A stretch of DNA of 42,908 bases from the NCBI GenBank assembly GCA_002286855.1, contig NRSV01000087.1, positions 56,585 to 99,492 of the forward strand. Direction: 5' to 3'. Positions 19,190-28,918 of this stretch are shown one piece after another. The position numbers were made by a program, and so were the translations under genes. This stretch comes from Bipolaris cookei (Eukaryota > Ascomycota > Dothideomycetes > Pleosporales > Pleosporaceae). Every line of letters starts with the position of its first letter. Position 1 is the stretch's first letter. A model generated the notes under the pieces. It had not been told where the DNA came from. It saw nothing but the letters and a program-made list of their open reading frames with translations, and did not search any database.

Positions 19190-20937
19190 TACCGTGCTCC
19201 ACCAGTAAGCTGCGCACGCCACCAAACTTGACGCGACGCTCTACACCATTGAGCCACAACGACGTAGTTATTTAAATTGGATAAAACCTAGAGATATAGT
19301 TACTTATTTAGCTCTGCATGAAGTCCGAGTGTGTCCTTCAAGGTGACGCTTCGTGCATGTTGGCGGCGCGCGCCGACGTCGCTCACCAGCCCGGTTCTGA
19401 TCACCCCCCATGAGTACCCTTTCTGCCTCAGCAACGATCTGCTGAGCCTGTTAGGCCTAGAGTACCCCACCAGAAGCGATATATTGGCGTCGCTGGTCTT
19501 GCTTTTGTCTCAGGCGCTGGTTGGATGCACGTAGCTTCTTATTCTCCTCTGCAAGTATTGTTGCTGACTGCATTGCGAGCTGAGCGCCTTTAGCAAGTTG
19601 GCGTATAGCAACGCTTGTTGGACTGTCTGATTGCCAACAGAGCCGGTCCTTAAGGTAGCGTACTTGCTGCTAAAGCTGAGCTACTGTATGCGGTGTCTCT
19701 ACCTGCGTTGCGGTGTTATTGTTCATAGTTGTTTGTAGCGGAGATGGCGTACGGATGACTGTATAGAAACTATCTGCCAGATCTATTGATATACTGAGAG
19801 GAAGTCTATCTTGTCAACATGATGGACGCCTTGGCAGGCGAGCTTCTCAATCTCACGTCCGTACGCGCGCTTGAGCGGCGAGAAGCAGTTTACATCAAAC
19901 GGCTGGAGGAGATGGGAGGTATATGCCAGCATGCAGAGAGTGACAATCTTATTCTCTGTACGGTATTGGTCAAAATCTAGCGTTACATGGTTGCCATGGC
20001 CGTCCAGGACAAGAAGCCGATAGACTCCAGCTGTACGAGCCGCTGTACGCTGGTTGAAATGCCTTACCTACTCTGCGCTAAGCTTGTCTGTCGTCTAGCC
20101 ATTGTCTGAGACGCCAATAACTCAGTCTGGTGGGAGCTTATTGTACCAGCTAGCCTGGTGAAGCTTGCCAGAGAGAATCACGAATGATGGAAGATACCAG
20201 CCAGACGCGTTAACGCACTCGATCACTGTTGCCCACTCGCGATTACCTGGCTGTACGATGACTGTCCGACCAGCTCTTTCAGAGCTAATCACCACTTTTA
20301 GCGTTGTAGCGACGCCCATCGCGAACCCAGTCTCGTCAAAGTTGTAGATATCTTGGTCTAGGATGCCGTACTTCTGGCGCGTCCCTTCTATTAGCTTAAA
20401 TGACGCTGCGATTATAGCGGGATATTCATAGTGGGCGCGCTGGCCATTCAATTTTCTAGTCCACTTTGTCTGAAGCTCAGGCTGACTCTGGACAAAGCGT
20501 GACATCCACTTCTTGCCAACAGGTGGTGGAGGTGGACCTTGGCCACCCACAGCGAGTAAAGCGCCTGTCATCCGTCGGACGTCGATGATATGGGGCGGAA
20601 AGCCTTGTCGATCTAGATCTAGGGTCCGTTGAACGAGAGACTACTCTTCAATAGGTAACAACTTTCATTTCTTAGCGTTGGCAGTAGCTTGAGGTCGTCT
20701 ACCTTGAAGGCGGCCACGAAGCGTTAAACGAGGAACATTGAATAGCTTCGCAGCTTTACGTTGGCTCTTTATTTGATGCTTCTGAACTGATCGAGATGCA
20801 AGATAAAATATCCCCTAACTTTGAGGCGAAAGACAGCGTTTTGGTGGCGTCATGGCTGTTGTGGTGCAGAGCGCCGGGTCAGGGTTGGAGAGGTGGCCTG
20901 ATAACTGGTAGGGCCGGATGACTGGTGGAACACGGTA
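19190..20937 (-). mobile_element. Fot1/pogo-like transposon Fot-E, heavily mutated
   Basis: TA lies at both ends (19190-19191 and 20936-20937), with related termini: ACCGTGCTCCACCAGT at the left end and, on the minus strand, ACCGTGTTCCACCAGT at the right end, followed at a little distance by a shared GCCACC. Length is 1,748 bp including TA. It carries one decayed transposase gene on the minus strand. The neighbour Fot-F begins directly beyond the right TA. Confidence 0.8.
19304..20853 (-). pseudogene. Fot1/pogo transposase relic with many RIP-like stops
   Basis: Starting from ATG at 20853 the translation gives MTPPKRCLSPQS, a stop, then a helix-turn-helix region (LASRSVQKHQIKSQRKAAK), the CENP-B-like part (GKKWMSRFVQSQPELQTKW), and DDE_1 motifs IYNFDETGF, LLVLDGHGNHV and LLQPFDV (DD35D preserved). 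The C-terminus has AEENKKLRASNQRLRQ and a Cys/His-like tail (PPTCTKRHLEGHTR...C). At least eight in-frame stops are seen; each is explained by one C-to-T or G-to-A change (for example TGG to TGA at about 20119, CAG or CAA to stop in the C-terminal part). There is also one net frame change between about 19800 and 20120. This pattern fits repeat-induced point mutation. It cannot encode a working enzyme. Confidence 0.85.
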
Positions 20938-21500
20938 GTGTGCACGTGCCCGTGCTGAGCCACTTCGCGTGACGAGCCACCCAACACCGAACGCCGAAGC
21001 AACCACCAACTTCAACGCGCTATAACTCTGTCAATATGAGAGCGATGGAAGGTGCGATTACAGCGATCGAATCGCGCGAGTCAGGAAGATCTTTTTTATA
21101 TAGACAAATTGCTGCTGTCTACGGTGTACACTGAACAACTCTATCCCGAAGACACCAAGGCTTTCAGGCGTCAGATCAGGCTAAAAGAATCGATCAACAA
21201 GCACTCAACCCACAACAGGAACTAGAGCTTGTGCGATATATCGCCAAACTCACTAAGCAAGGTCTACCTCCTGCGAGAGAGGTGATCGGAAACTTCTCAT
21301 CAGAAGTAGTCCATCAACAGCTCAGCAAGAGCTGGGTTACTCGCTTCATCAGCCGACATAAACTCCATCTCATCTCGAAGTAGACCAACACCATGGACCA
21401 TACGCGCCAGCTAGCTGATTCTAGGCCAAATCATAAGCTCTACTTCGAGCTGCTGCATCAAAAGATTACCGAACATCATCTTGAAGCTCGAGATACACAG
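20938..21500 (+). pseudogene. Truncated Fot1/pogo-like relic Fot-F (5' end only)
   Basis: The terminus-like sequence CCGTGCTGAGCCACTTCGCG, followed by TGACGAGCCACCC, precedes a transposase start at 21036 (MRAMEGAITAIESRE). The frame continues through a helix-turn-helix region (TTLSRRHQGFQ) and a CENP-B-like part (LNPQQELELVRYIAKLTKQGLPP, SWVTRFISRHK) to LEARDTQ, then departs from the family near 21500, just before the first catalytic Asp would occur. Two in-frame stops (TGA after YGVH, TAG after LISK) fit CGA-to-TGA and TGG-to-TAG changes. The catalytic domain and 3' end are missing. Its 5' terminus resembles the sequence at 34127-34190. Confidence 0.75.
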
Positions 21501-21705
21501 TCGGGCGCACCGATCTGTTCGCTTAGGGCTTCACCCCACCAAACCCGAATCCGAGCATTCGTTTTTGATCCACCACAACAGCACGATAACTTGACCAAAA
21601 AAGACTATTGAAGTCGCAAATTGATTGTTTTGTACCTAGTATTTAGTCTGGTAACCTCGCGCAAGTCTACAGGCGTCTAGGCGTCATAGCATAGATATGA
21701 TAAGG
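21501..21705. other. Spacer, no supported gene
   Basis: Unassigned sequence between two transposon relics; no motif or repeat recognised. Confidence 0.4.
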
Positions 21706-22275
21706 CTATGTATCAGCTCGTCGGGTATAGCTACCCATGTTCTTTTTAAAGCAATCTTGAAACTCAACCCAGCTTTCTACTGAACGGATACTATCGATAT
21801 CTGGGTTTTGCCGATAGACCTCCTTCTTCAGAGCCCACCAGAAGTGCTCAATGGGGTTCAAATCGGGTGAGTAAGGTGGCCAATCTATAGTGTTGATATT
21901 GTGAATATCTAGCCAATCCCTCGAGATATCTGACTTATAAATTGGTGCGTTATCCTGCATAAAAAGCTGCTCAGCTCTATAGATGGCTAATAGACCTTCT
22001 TCTAACGCTTGGGTATAAATGTTGGAGGTGTATCCATGCCGCTGAGCTGATGTATCGCGGGTCACAATTACCAGCGGGCTACGCCCAATCTGACCCCCCT
22101 CCGCCATCCATATCGCGCCCCAGGCCATACGAGCTGGTTGCCGGGTAGTAGACACGGCTTCTGTCATCTTGTGGGACCATTTTTGTGTGGGTAATCTCCA
22201 TACCCATGGTGTGTTGCGGCCAGATCCGCGGGCGATACTGCACACTGCGCATGGGCACACCAGCACCAGTAACAA
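21706..22275 (-). pseudogene. Tc1/mariner DD34E transposase, 5'-truncated
   Basis: The minus-strand frame of about 189 codons contains RGSGRNTPWVWRLPTQKW, then MAWGAIW, then LFMQDNAPIYKS, then WPPYSPDLNPIEHFWWALKK. The second catalytic Asp (QDN) and the last Glu (NPIE) are present with 34 residues between them, as in DD34E Tc1-like enzymes. The first catalytic Asp, normally just before the CS(V/I) segment, appears changed to Ala-Val, and the whole DNA-binding N-terminus is absent upstream. The open frame begins at a non-ATG codon. So it is a fragment of a Tc1-like element, less mutated than the relic at 18631. Confidence 0.85.
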
Positions 22276-22623
22276 GTCTCAAAGGGGGACAAGTCTCACC
22301 GCCCGAGGTATTTGACGTACCAAGCGGAAGTCAGTTTTGTTAGCGTAGCGCTAGCAAGGTAATCCTTGCTCAGTGCGAATTTGACTCCATAAACGGACTG
22401 AGAACCGGGTTCTTGCCTGCTTCTAAATAGTCACTTGCGGCTGCTCCTAAAACGCTAGTACGTAGTTACACCGCCTTGGTGCTAGAACGAAGTAAAATAA
22501 GAACACAGCTGCCTGCAATACATTTACCCATCATCCAACTTCTCCAAATATATAGTTCCGCTAGGCAACCTGTCTAGATATTTGACGCTTATAAATCAAA
22601 GCCTCTAATAACTACCTTCTACC
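22276..22623. other. Promoter-side spacer of the 22624 gene
   Basis: No coding sequence. A short direct repeat of AAGTCTCA occurs near 22275-22300. The sequence upstream of 22624 is C/A-rich close to the start (accttctaccATG), as usual for fungal genes. Confidence 0.4.
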
Positions 22624-23704
22624 ATGCTTACAATATTCAAAGGCTTCATCCAGGACTCTGGAAACAGCGCTTCTTCCGAGATACTGCCGTACAAGAATGC
22701 TGTTATGAAGCAAATACGGAGCAACTTCATTAAAAGTCCCCCTATCTACACTAACGCACTTCGAGTTGGCAAAATAAAGGAGGCAGGAAGACTCGTCGAA
22801 GTTTACGCATTCATGAGCAACCAATCGAAGCCCGGATATGATCTGCCTGAGGTCGATTACTGTACAATAGACAATCACGGACTTCTAAGTACCATAATAA
22901 CGAAGGACACTATCTTTGCGGATCCTAGTTTCACGTTCGACACCATATTCGGTCTGAACAAGCCATCTCGGTTCCAGCTTTCGTACGTGTCTAAGTGCCA
23001 TATCCTCTGGAGTTCCTTTCAACAAGACAAAAGACTATCGGCCCCAATGAAGACGACGTTCAGCTCTATGAAGGAGATCCTCAAGGACTGCGGAGAGCTT
23101 CCTTCCAGTAGCCAAATGGTACAGCCAAGGAGCTCTTTTTTCTCGTATGCTGAACCACCCAACAATCGACTTCTACGTGGGAATACTGTCCTAGCTTCCA
23201 CAGACAGTACTACAGAGCGCGAACACCCTCCGCAAGTCTCTAACTTTCACATTGATGCCGATCAAGGAAACCATGCAATATCGGAGAAACAATTAGGGAA
23301 TAGAGTCTCTCAACATGTAAGATGAGTTTTCCCATGCTATACACTAAGATACGGCTAGCTAATATATCCAGTCTCAAAATCATCACAGCAGCCAAACCAT
23401 GGACTCCGATGATGCACCATTACTTCAAGTCTTGACCGCTAAGATGGTGATCTTACAAAGAATCAATGCTCTAGAAGCAAAGGAAGAAGAGCTGCGTGAC
23501 AAGATCAAGACATTGGAAGAAGAATGGGATAGAGTTGAAAGGGAGCAGGCCAAGAACTGGGAGGACTACGAAAAAAACAAGGATCAGGAGGAGAAGATGT
23601 ATTCGGAAATGTCACTACAAAAGCGAAATCTCTTTGAGGTAATTAGAAGAAATTGCATCTTAGAAGATGAGCGAGAAGAGGGTCGTTACAAGAGAGGCCT
23701 ATAA
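22624..23704 (+). CDS. Two-exon gene of unknown function, coiled-coil C-terminus
   Basis: I propose joining 22624-23316 and 23372-23704. The 55-nt intron (23317-23371) begins GTAAGA, has GCTAAT as branch-like site and ends CCAG, and joins the two frames in phase 0, giving 341 residues. Exon 1 encodes a compact-looking domain (PPIYTNALRVGKIKEAGRLV, YDLPEVDYCTIDNHG, FTFDTIFGLNK) and then a polar Ser/Gln-rich linker. Exon 2 encodes a highly charged coiled coil (LEAKEEELRDKIKTLEEEWD and onward). I recognise no characterised family; sequences of this look occur as uncharacterised proteins in filamentous fungi (impression only). If the intron is wrong, exon 2 could be a separate 101-residue gene from ATG 23399. 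No stops disrupt either exon, unlike the surrounding relics. Confidence 0.6.
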
Positions 23705-23973
23705 ATTAGACATAAGGCTCATAGTGAAGGAGTAGGACTGTCTACGATACTATCGACAGGCGCCTTATATTGGTATCTCTAAGCTGCTAAACGCCGTATT
23801 TGCTCGATATTCGGATAACAGAGGATAATGCACCCACCCTAGATAGTCGTGTCCGACTCGGAACAACCGGTCAAAGCTAACAATTTTTTTTCAACAAATC
23901 TATGTAATTACTTTTCTATTCATGTTGCATTATTTGGGCCTAACGGCTGCTGTAGCAGAATTTCAATGAAATT

Positions 23974-24060
23974 GCCCGTGCTCCGCACGGGCCAACGCTA
24001 GATTTTTCCCTAACAATACTATCACAAACTTGAAGCTGTAGAGCTAGATTATCAAACCAG
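23974..24060 (-). repeat. Relic 3' end of a Fot-D-like transposon
   Basis: ACGGGCCAACGC, then GATTTTTCCC, then ACTATCACAAACTTGAAGCT follow each other as in the reverse complement of the 3' end of Fot-D (35965-36014). Differences are mostly C/T and G/A changes. A perfect 8-bp hairpin (GCCCGTGC/GCACGGGC) marks the terminus. The rest of the element is not visible. Confidence 0.75.
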
Positions 24061-25180
24061 GTAAACTGTTTAACTAGGTATATTCACTACATACATACTA
24101 TGTTAGAGTAGTCACGTGATAAATTATTCTCAAATATACGCTGCACGACTTTCTATTAGAGAGAGAGAGGTAACGAGATATTTATCTTAGAGCGATGACA
24201 TTTCTAAGGGTATAAGGGACTGCGCTCTAGGGAGCATTCGCGAGTTATACAAGCGGTTGTATTCGATAAAGAGCTAAGCTTCTACGCTACGTAGCTATCT
24301 ATATATACTACTGTAGCTACTCGAGCGATTCTTGAGTCAATAGGGTACAATATTCCAGGATCACTCGACGGTGAGTAGAATGGGTCACACCCAGATTCTG
24401 TACTCGCCATCTAAACGTTGTTCGGATGGCATGTACGTAACTAAACCAGGATTCCATCAAGGAGCTGTCAATAGGGCGTTTAGCTCGTTACACTATCTAT
24501 CTATCCTCTTATTTAATAATCTGCGTATATAGGATCCTCTTCCAATCATACACGTCCTCCATTTGTGAGCATTTCGGAACATCTATTTATTATTAAAAGG
24601 TAGTTTAGACACGTAGGAGAGGGTTCATAGGCCCTTAGTGACGAGTATTGACTCGTCGAGAACATCATGCTCGATCTCGTCTTACTATCTGTTGGGTAGA
24701 GCAGAGTAGCATTAGATAGCAGCTCTTTATTAATCTAATAGTGTCCTTGTTAGCCTATTTAACTTCACAATACTTATACTATACGTTTACTTAGAACAGA
24801 TACAACTAGGCGTTTCATTCTTAGGCTACCTAGATGCCTATTAACTAAGATGTGGAGGGTATGCTGGAGAGGAATGCTTGGCTTGGTGTAATTTGCTTTG
24901 TCTTGCTTAGATGATGTTGTTTTCTTGTCGCTCCCGCGGGAGCAGTGGAGTCTCACGTCCACGTTCTTGCTAGGTAGTCTCTAATACAGTCTTCTCTCAA
25001 TCTGCAGTCATCGCGCTAGTGTCTTAGAGTTCCGTAATCATCGGGAAGTAAGCTTAAGCCAATTCAACACTATAGAAGTATACGTAGCTACATCAATACC
25101 CAGACAAGGTTTTAAGCATAGCAGGTAGCAGAGATGCTACCTAGTGACGCAAGAGCGTCTGCTTGCGACTACTGGTGTGT
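24061..25180. other. AT-rich stretch, probably decayed repeats
   Basis: More than 1 kb rich in TA, with stops in all frames and no recognisable protein motif. Base composition and location between relics suggest heavily mutated repeat sequence, but I cannot name a family. Confidence 0.45.
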
Positions 25181-26660
25181 CTAGAGGTTTGGCACTCGAT
25201 CCAGCATCTCAAGAACATACTCCTTGAAATGCCCTTTACCCCACTCAGCTATCCGGCCTAGACAATTAACAAGCTCTTCCGCGTGGTCTCTTATCGTGGT
25301 GCGCCATATCTTAAGATTAACCATGTGGAAGTTGTCCTCGCGCCTGGAGTGCACCCATAGTTCGTGCACAGGTCCTTCAGTGACGACGGAGAAACATAAC
25401 ACCAGCGCTAGAGGCAGATCTGCTGCCGCTGCCGGCGGTGCTTGAAGATTGGTGCTGCGTGCTGCCTAGGAAGGCAGATCCTCCAGGATCGTCAGCATGC
25501 AGGCACCGCCAACAGCAGCCTGGTTCTGCGCCTTGGAGAGAGGAGCGATTGCCTTCAGCTCTGCAATCATAAATGGAAACCGCATCCCCACCACAGCCGC
25601 ATGAGGATCGCTCAAGATCAACTCGCGGTCCTGATAATCAATGAGCAGTCGCTGATGCTCTCGCGTGAATGCCTTATATGAGAGTCCCATTGTAATGTCT
25701 GGTTTTGGTATCACGATGTCTGATGAGCTCTTTACATTCGTTCTAGCTGTTGATATGACTGAGTTAGAGTGTGAACATAGCGACATTGACTCAGAAGGGT
25801 CGAGATCTGTAACCATAACAACACTGGCATCGATGCCGGGGGAATCGGTATGTGCTGGCTCCTCGGTTTCGTTCCGCGACTTGTCAAATGATGATAGCTT
25901 TCCTATGAGCTGTGGATTCCACACTATAACATTGAATCAGCATTCCACTCAACACGTTCTCGGACACGTTTGTTTCCAGCACACCTCCCGACAGTTCGGC
26001 CATGGTGCTTACAAGCTGATAGAGGTTACATTGCCAGTCGCTCTCGAGCGCACACTTGCTAGCGCTATTCCTTGACTGGCTCCAGAATGTTTCTGCTAGA
26101 TCGAGGAAACGTCGCTGCGATCTAAGATGGTCTGGGATTGGCACTCGGTCTTCCCAAGACGTGATACCAAGAACATGGCGTACATACTCATCAACCTGAG
26201 GCGGGAGCTCAACTGCTTGGTCAACATAAATACATGCAGATTGCATATTTTGTTGTCTATAGGCCTGCGGAGCGACTGTCTTAGTGGCCTTAGTAGCCTT
26301 GGTGTCTGGAGTATGTCTCTGGTGTTCAGAGCTATGACGAGTGCTAGAGGTCGTGCTCCGGGGTGTTGGAGCCATTAGTGGTTCGTATTTAGTTCCTATG
26401 TCGTCAAGCCAGTATCTGATAGATGCTAGAATTTGCTCGCTGGAATAATGGAAGGTGTGTGTAGAAGTGCGTGTAGAAGTACGTATGGAGATGTGCTCGA
26501 GGCTTTGTTGGTCAACAGAGCGCAGTGCCTGCTTGGGCAAAGTTGGTATTGGCAACGGTGGCTTCCATGTTGGTATACACATGCTAAGTGCATCAGCGCT
26601 ACCTCCAGCATGGCGGTTGAGCGCCTTCCCAGTATCGCTATCAGACGCTCGTCGCTTCAT
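25181..26660 (-). pseudogene. PD-(D/E)XK nuclease-like fungal protein, broken
   Basis: From ATG 26660 an open frame gives a Ser/Thr-rich N-terminus, then VRHVLGITSWEDRVPIP, then ALESDWQCNLYQLVSTMAEL. In the region 25920-25960 the frame is lost: an insert of about 31 bp lies between NVSEN and VWNPQLIGKL. The next frame carries the nuclease-like core FPFMIAELKAIAPLSKAQNQ (an E-x-K motif) and runs to LEDLPS, where TAG (25466-25468) interrupts it. After this stop the same frame continues to VTEGPVHELWVHSRRE and MLDRVPNL at 25181. The stop is explained by CAG to TAG. The insert may be a degenerate short intron (it contains CTGAT and TATAG), but splicing there does not restore phase. The family is known from uncharacterised fungal proteins; nuclease activity is not shown. 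Confidence 0.65.
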
Positions 26661-26759
26661 TATGTGTAGAGTGTGGTGGCTTCGAGATGCGGCTGTGTAG
26701 GCCGGGTCTGAGGAATGGTTGTCTTCTGTTTCGCAGCAATGTTAGTATAAGCTCGGCCA

Positions 26760-28903
26760 TACTGTCCGTGCTCACCCAATGCAACAATCAGCCAATGCAA
26801 CACCATCCGCCCTACCAAAATATCAGCCCATCATTTTCAACAAGTGATATCTCCACCACCATGACAGCTCTTGCAAAAGCGATTGCGGCAATCGATTCGC
26901 AAGATCCAGAAGGTCAACTTTCATACCGCGCAGTTGCAAAAAGATTTGGTGTTGAGCTTTCAACATTGACGCGTCGGCACCAAAACAAAACACAGTCGCG
27001 AGCTGCAGCTGCTAAAAAACGTCAACTACTCACTCCACCACAAGAATCTGAGCTAGTGAAATATATAGAAAAACTTACTGCGCGCGGCTTACCACCTTCC
27101 CGAGCTATAGTAAAAAATTATGTGGCGGTTATTGCAGAATGGGAGCCCTCTAGTAGCTGGGTTTCACGGTTTTTGACGCGTCACCACGATAAAATATTCA
27201 CCAAAAAATCCACCAGCATCGACCGCGCCCGTCATCTAGCTGACAATCCAGCTAACTACCAACCATATTTTGATCTCCTCAATAATAAGATCGATCAGTA
27301 TAACATTGCGCCATATAATATCTACAATATGGACGAGAAGGGCTTCTTACTTGGCCGGATTTCACCATCAAAAAGAATCTATTCAAAGGAGCTTTGGGAG
27401 CAAAAGAAAGTGCGGCAATCTCTCCAAGATGGGAGTAGAGATCGGACAACAATTATTGGCTGTATTTGCGCTGATGGGAGTTCAGTAGATCCCACAATAA
27501 TCTACGAGGGAGCAGATGGTCTTCACAGTGAATGGCTGCGGGACCTGGAGGTGGGAAAACACCAGGTTTTTTGTGGCACCAGCCCATCAGGATGGAGTAA
27601 TAACCAGCTCGCGCTGGCTTGGGTTGAGCAGGTGTTCGATCGCTGTACGAAGGAGAAAGCAAAACGTGACTACAGGATGCTTCTCGTCGATGGGCATGGT
27701 AGTCACCTTACGCCGTCGTTCATCGAGTACTGCTATTGCAATCGAATACTACTCGCAGTATTGCCGCCTCACGCCTCTCACAGCCTCCAGCCACTCGACG
27801 TTGGCGTGTACTCACCTCTGGCAGCCGCGTACAGTACCGCGCTCATCGAGCTGATCAATAGTAATCAAGGCCTAATCAATATGCAGAAAAGTGATTTCCT
27901 ACGCTTATTTTGGGTGGCATATACATCTGCTTTCACAGCTGATAATATATTAAGTAGTTTTCGGGCCACTGGGATCCATCCACGCAATCCCGACGTCGTA
28001 CTCAGCCGCTTTAAAACACCACCACCACGAGCCAATAGAGATACAGAAATTGGAGAGGCGGGCGATGGAGATACCTGGAGGGATCTGTCAAAGTTATTTG
28101 ACGCTGCGGTACTGGATACATCAAAAAATGCAGCCAAACAGCTCAAGCAGGCGCTCCATTCATTGCAGATCCAGAACGAGCTTTTACACCATGAAATCGA
28201 TGAACTGCGGGGTAGTATTACTACCAAAAAACGCCGCAAATCTGATAGAAAAGTTCTCCAACTACAGCAGCACGAAGAGTATCACAGCACTGCGGTGATA
28301 TGGAGCCCACGATCAGTGAGGGAGGCCAGAGCCCGCGAGGCAGTAGAACAACAGAAAGAACATGAAGAAAAACTTCAAAAAAAACGCCAGAGGGAGGAGC
28401 GAGCTGCCGCAGCTGCCTACAAAAAAATCATGATAGCAGAAGCACGGGAGGCTCGCCAAATATCAAGAATGGCGCGGCAGCAGGAGCGAGCTGCGAGGGC
28501 TGCACAACTAGCTACCAAACGCGCTGAAAAGGCACGAGAACGCGCTGCTGCAACCGCACAAAAAGCTCGCGATAAGCAGAATACTACTAAACGAAAAGCT
28601 TCATTAAATCAGAATACAAAAATATCAAAGCGGCGTCGTGTTGTGGAGGCTGAAAGTAGTGGTGGTAATGTATCACCACCCGCCAAGCCTCCCACCAAAA
28701 CCACCACCCGCGGCCGCAGTGTGCGGTTGCCCAGCAAATATCAGTAGATAGATATCAAATATACGATCATACGAGTACTCCACCAAAAGATCCCGCGATA
28801 ATAACGTTTTGGTGGTGGTCAAAAGCTTTATTTTTTGGTGGGCTCGCATTTTGGTGGGGTGTTGCATTGGCTGAAGTGTTGCATTGGGTGAGCACGGACA
28901 GTA
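26760..28903 (+). mobile_element. Fot1/pogo-like transposon Fot-B, complete
   Basis: TA lies at 26760-26761 and 28902-28903. The inverted termini begin CTGTCCGTGCTCACCCAATG at both ends and contain a repeated AGCCAATGCAACA-like block just inside. Total length is 2,144 bp including TA, the same as Fot-A. One intact transposase gene. It lies about 100 bp upstream of the PD-(D/E)XK-like pseudogene start and 15 bp from Fot-C. Confidence 0.95.
26861..28747 (+). CDS. Fot1/pogo-type DDE transposase (intact)
   Basis: 628 residues from ATG 26861, the same length as the Fot-A enzyme and clearly its homologue throughout (MTALAKAIAAIDSQ against MTALSKAIAAIDSQ). The N-terminal helix-turn-helix and CENP-B-like parts are followed by catalytic Asp158 (NMDEKGF), Asp277 (LLVDGHGSH) and Asp313 (SLQPLDV), DD35D. 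The C-terminus is a long basic coiled coil. In-frame sequence continues upstream with another ATG at 26795; the 26861 start is preferred because both element copies keep it in the same context (accATGACAGCTC). No stop or frameshift. Differences from Fot-A are spread over the gene and include many silent changes, so the two are separate families of similar design rather than recent copies. Confidence 0.93.
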   Translation: MTALAKAIAAIDSQDPEGQLSYRAVAKRFGVELSTLTRRHQNKTQSRAAAAKKRQLLTPPQESELVKYIEKLTARGLPPSRAIVKNYVAVIAEWEPSSSWVSRFLTRHHDKIFTKKSTSIDRARHLADNPANYQPYFDLLNNKIDQYNIAPYNIYNMDEKGFLLGRISPSKRIYSKELWEQKKVRQSLQDGSRDRTTIIGCICADGSSVDPTIIYEGADGLHSEWLRDLEVGKHQVFCGTSPSGWSNNQLALAWVEQVFDRCTKEKAKRDYRMLLVDGHGSHLTPSFIEYCYCNRILLAVLPPHASHSLQPLDVGVYSPLAAAYSTALIELINSNQGLINMQKSDFLRLFWVAYTSAFTADNILSSFRATGIHPRNPDVVLSRFKTPPPRANRDTEIGEAGDGDTWRDLSKLFDAAVLDTSKNAAKQLKQALHSLQIQNELLHHEIDELRGSITTKKRRKSDRKVLQLQQHEEYHSTAVIWSPRSVREARAREAVEQQKEHEEKLQKKRQREERAAAAAYKKIMIAEAREARQISRMARQQERAARAAQLATKRAEKARERAAATAQKARDKQNTTKRKASLNQNTKISKRRRVVEAESSGGNVSPPAKPPTKTTTRGRSVRLPSKYQ

Positions 28904-28918
28904 TAGTGTTCGGCCACA

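Noticed and set aside
23974..23992. Perfect GC-rich hairpin looking like a transcription terminator
   Set aside because: This is a fungal sequence and the hairpin coincides with the terminus of a Fot-D-like relic, which explains it.
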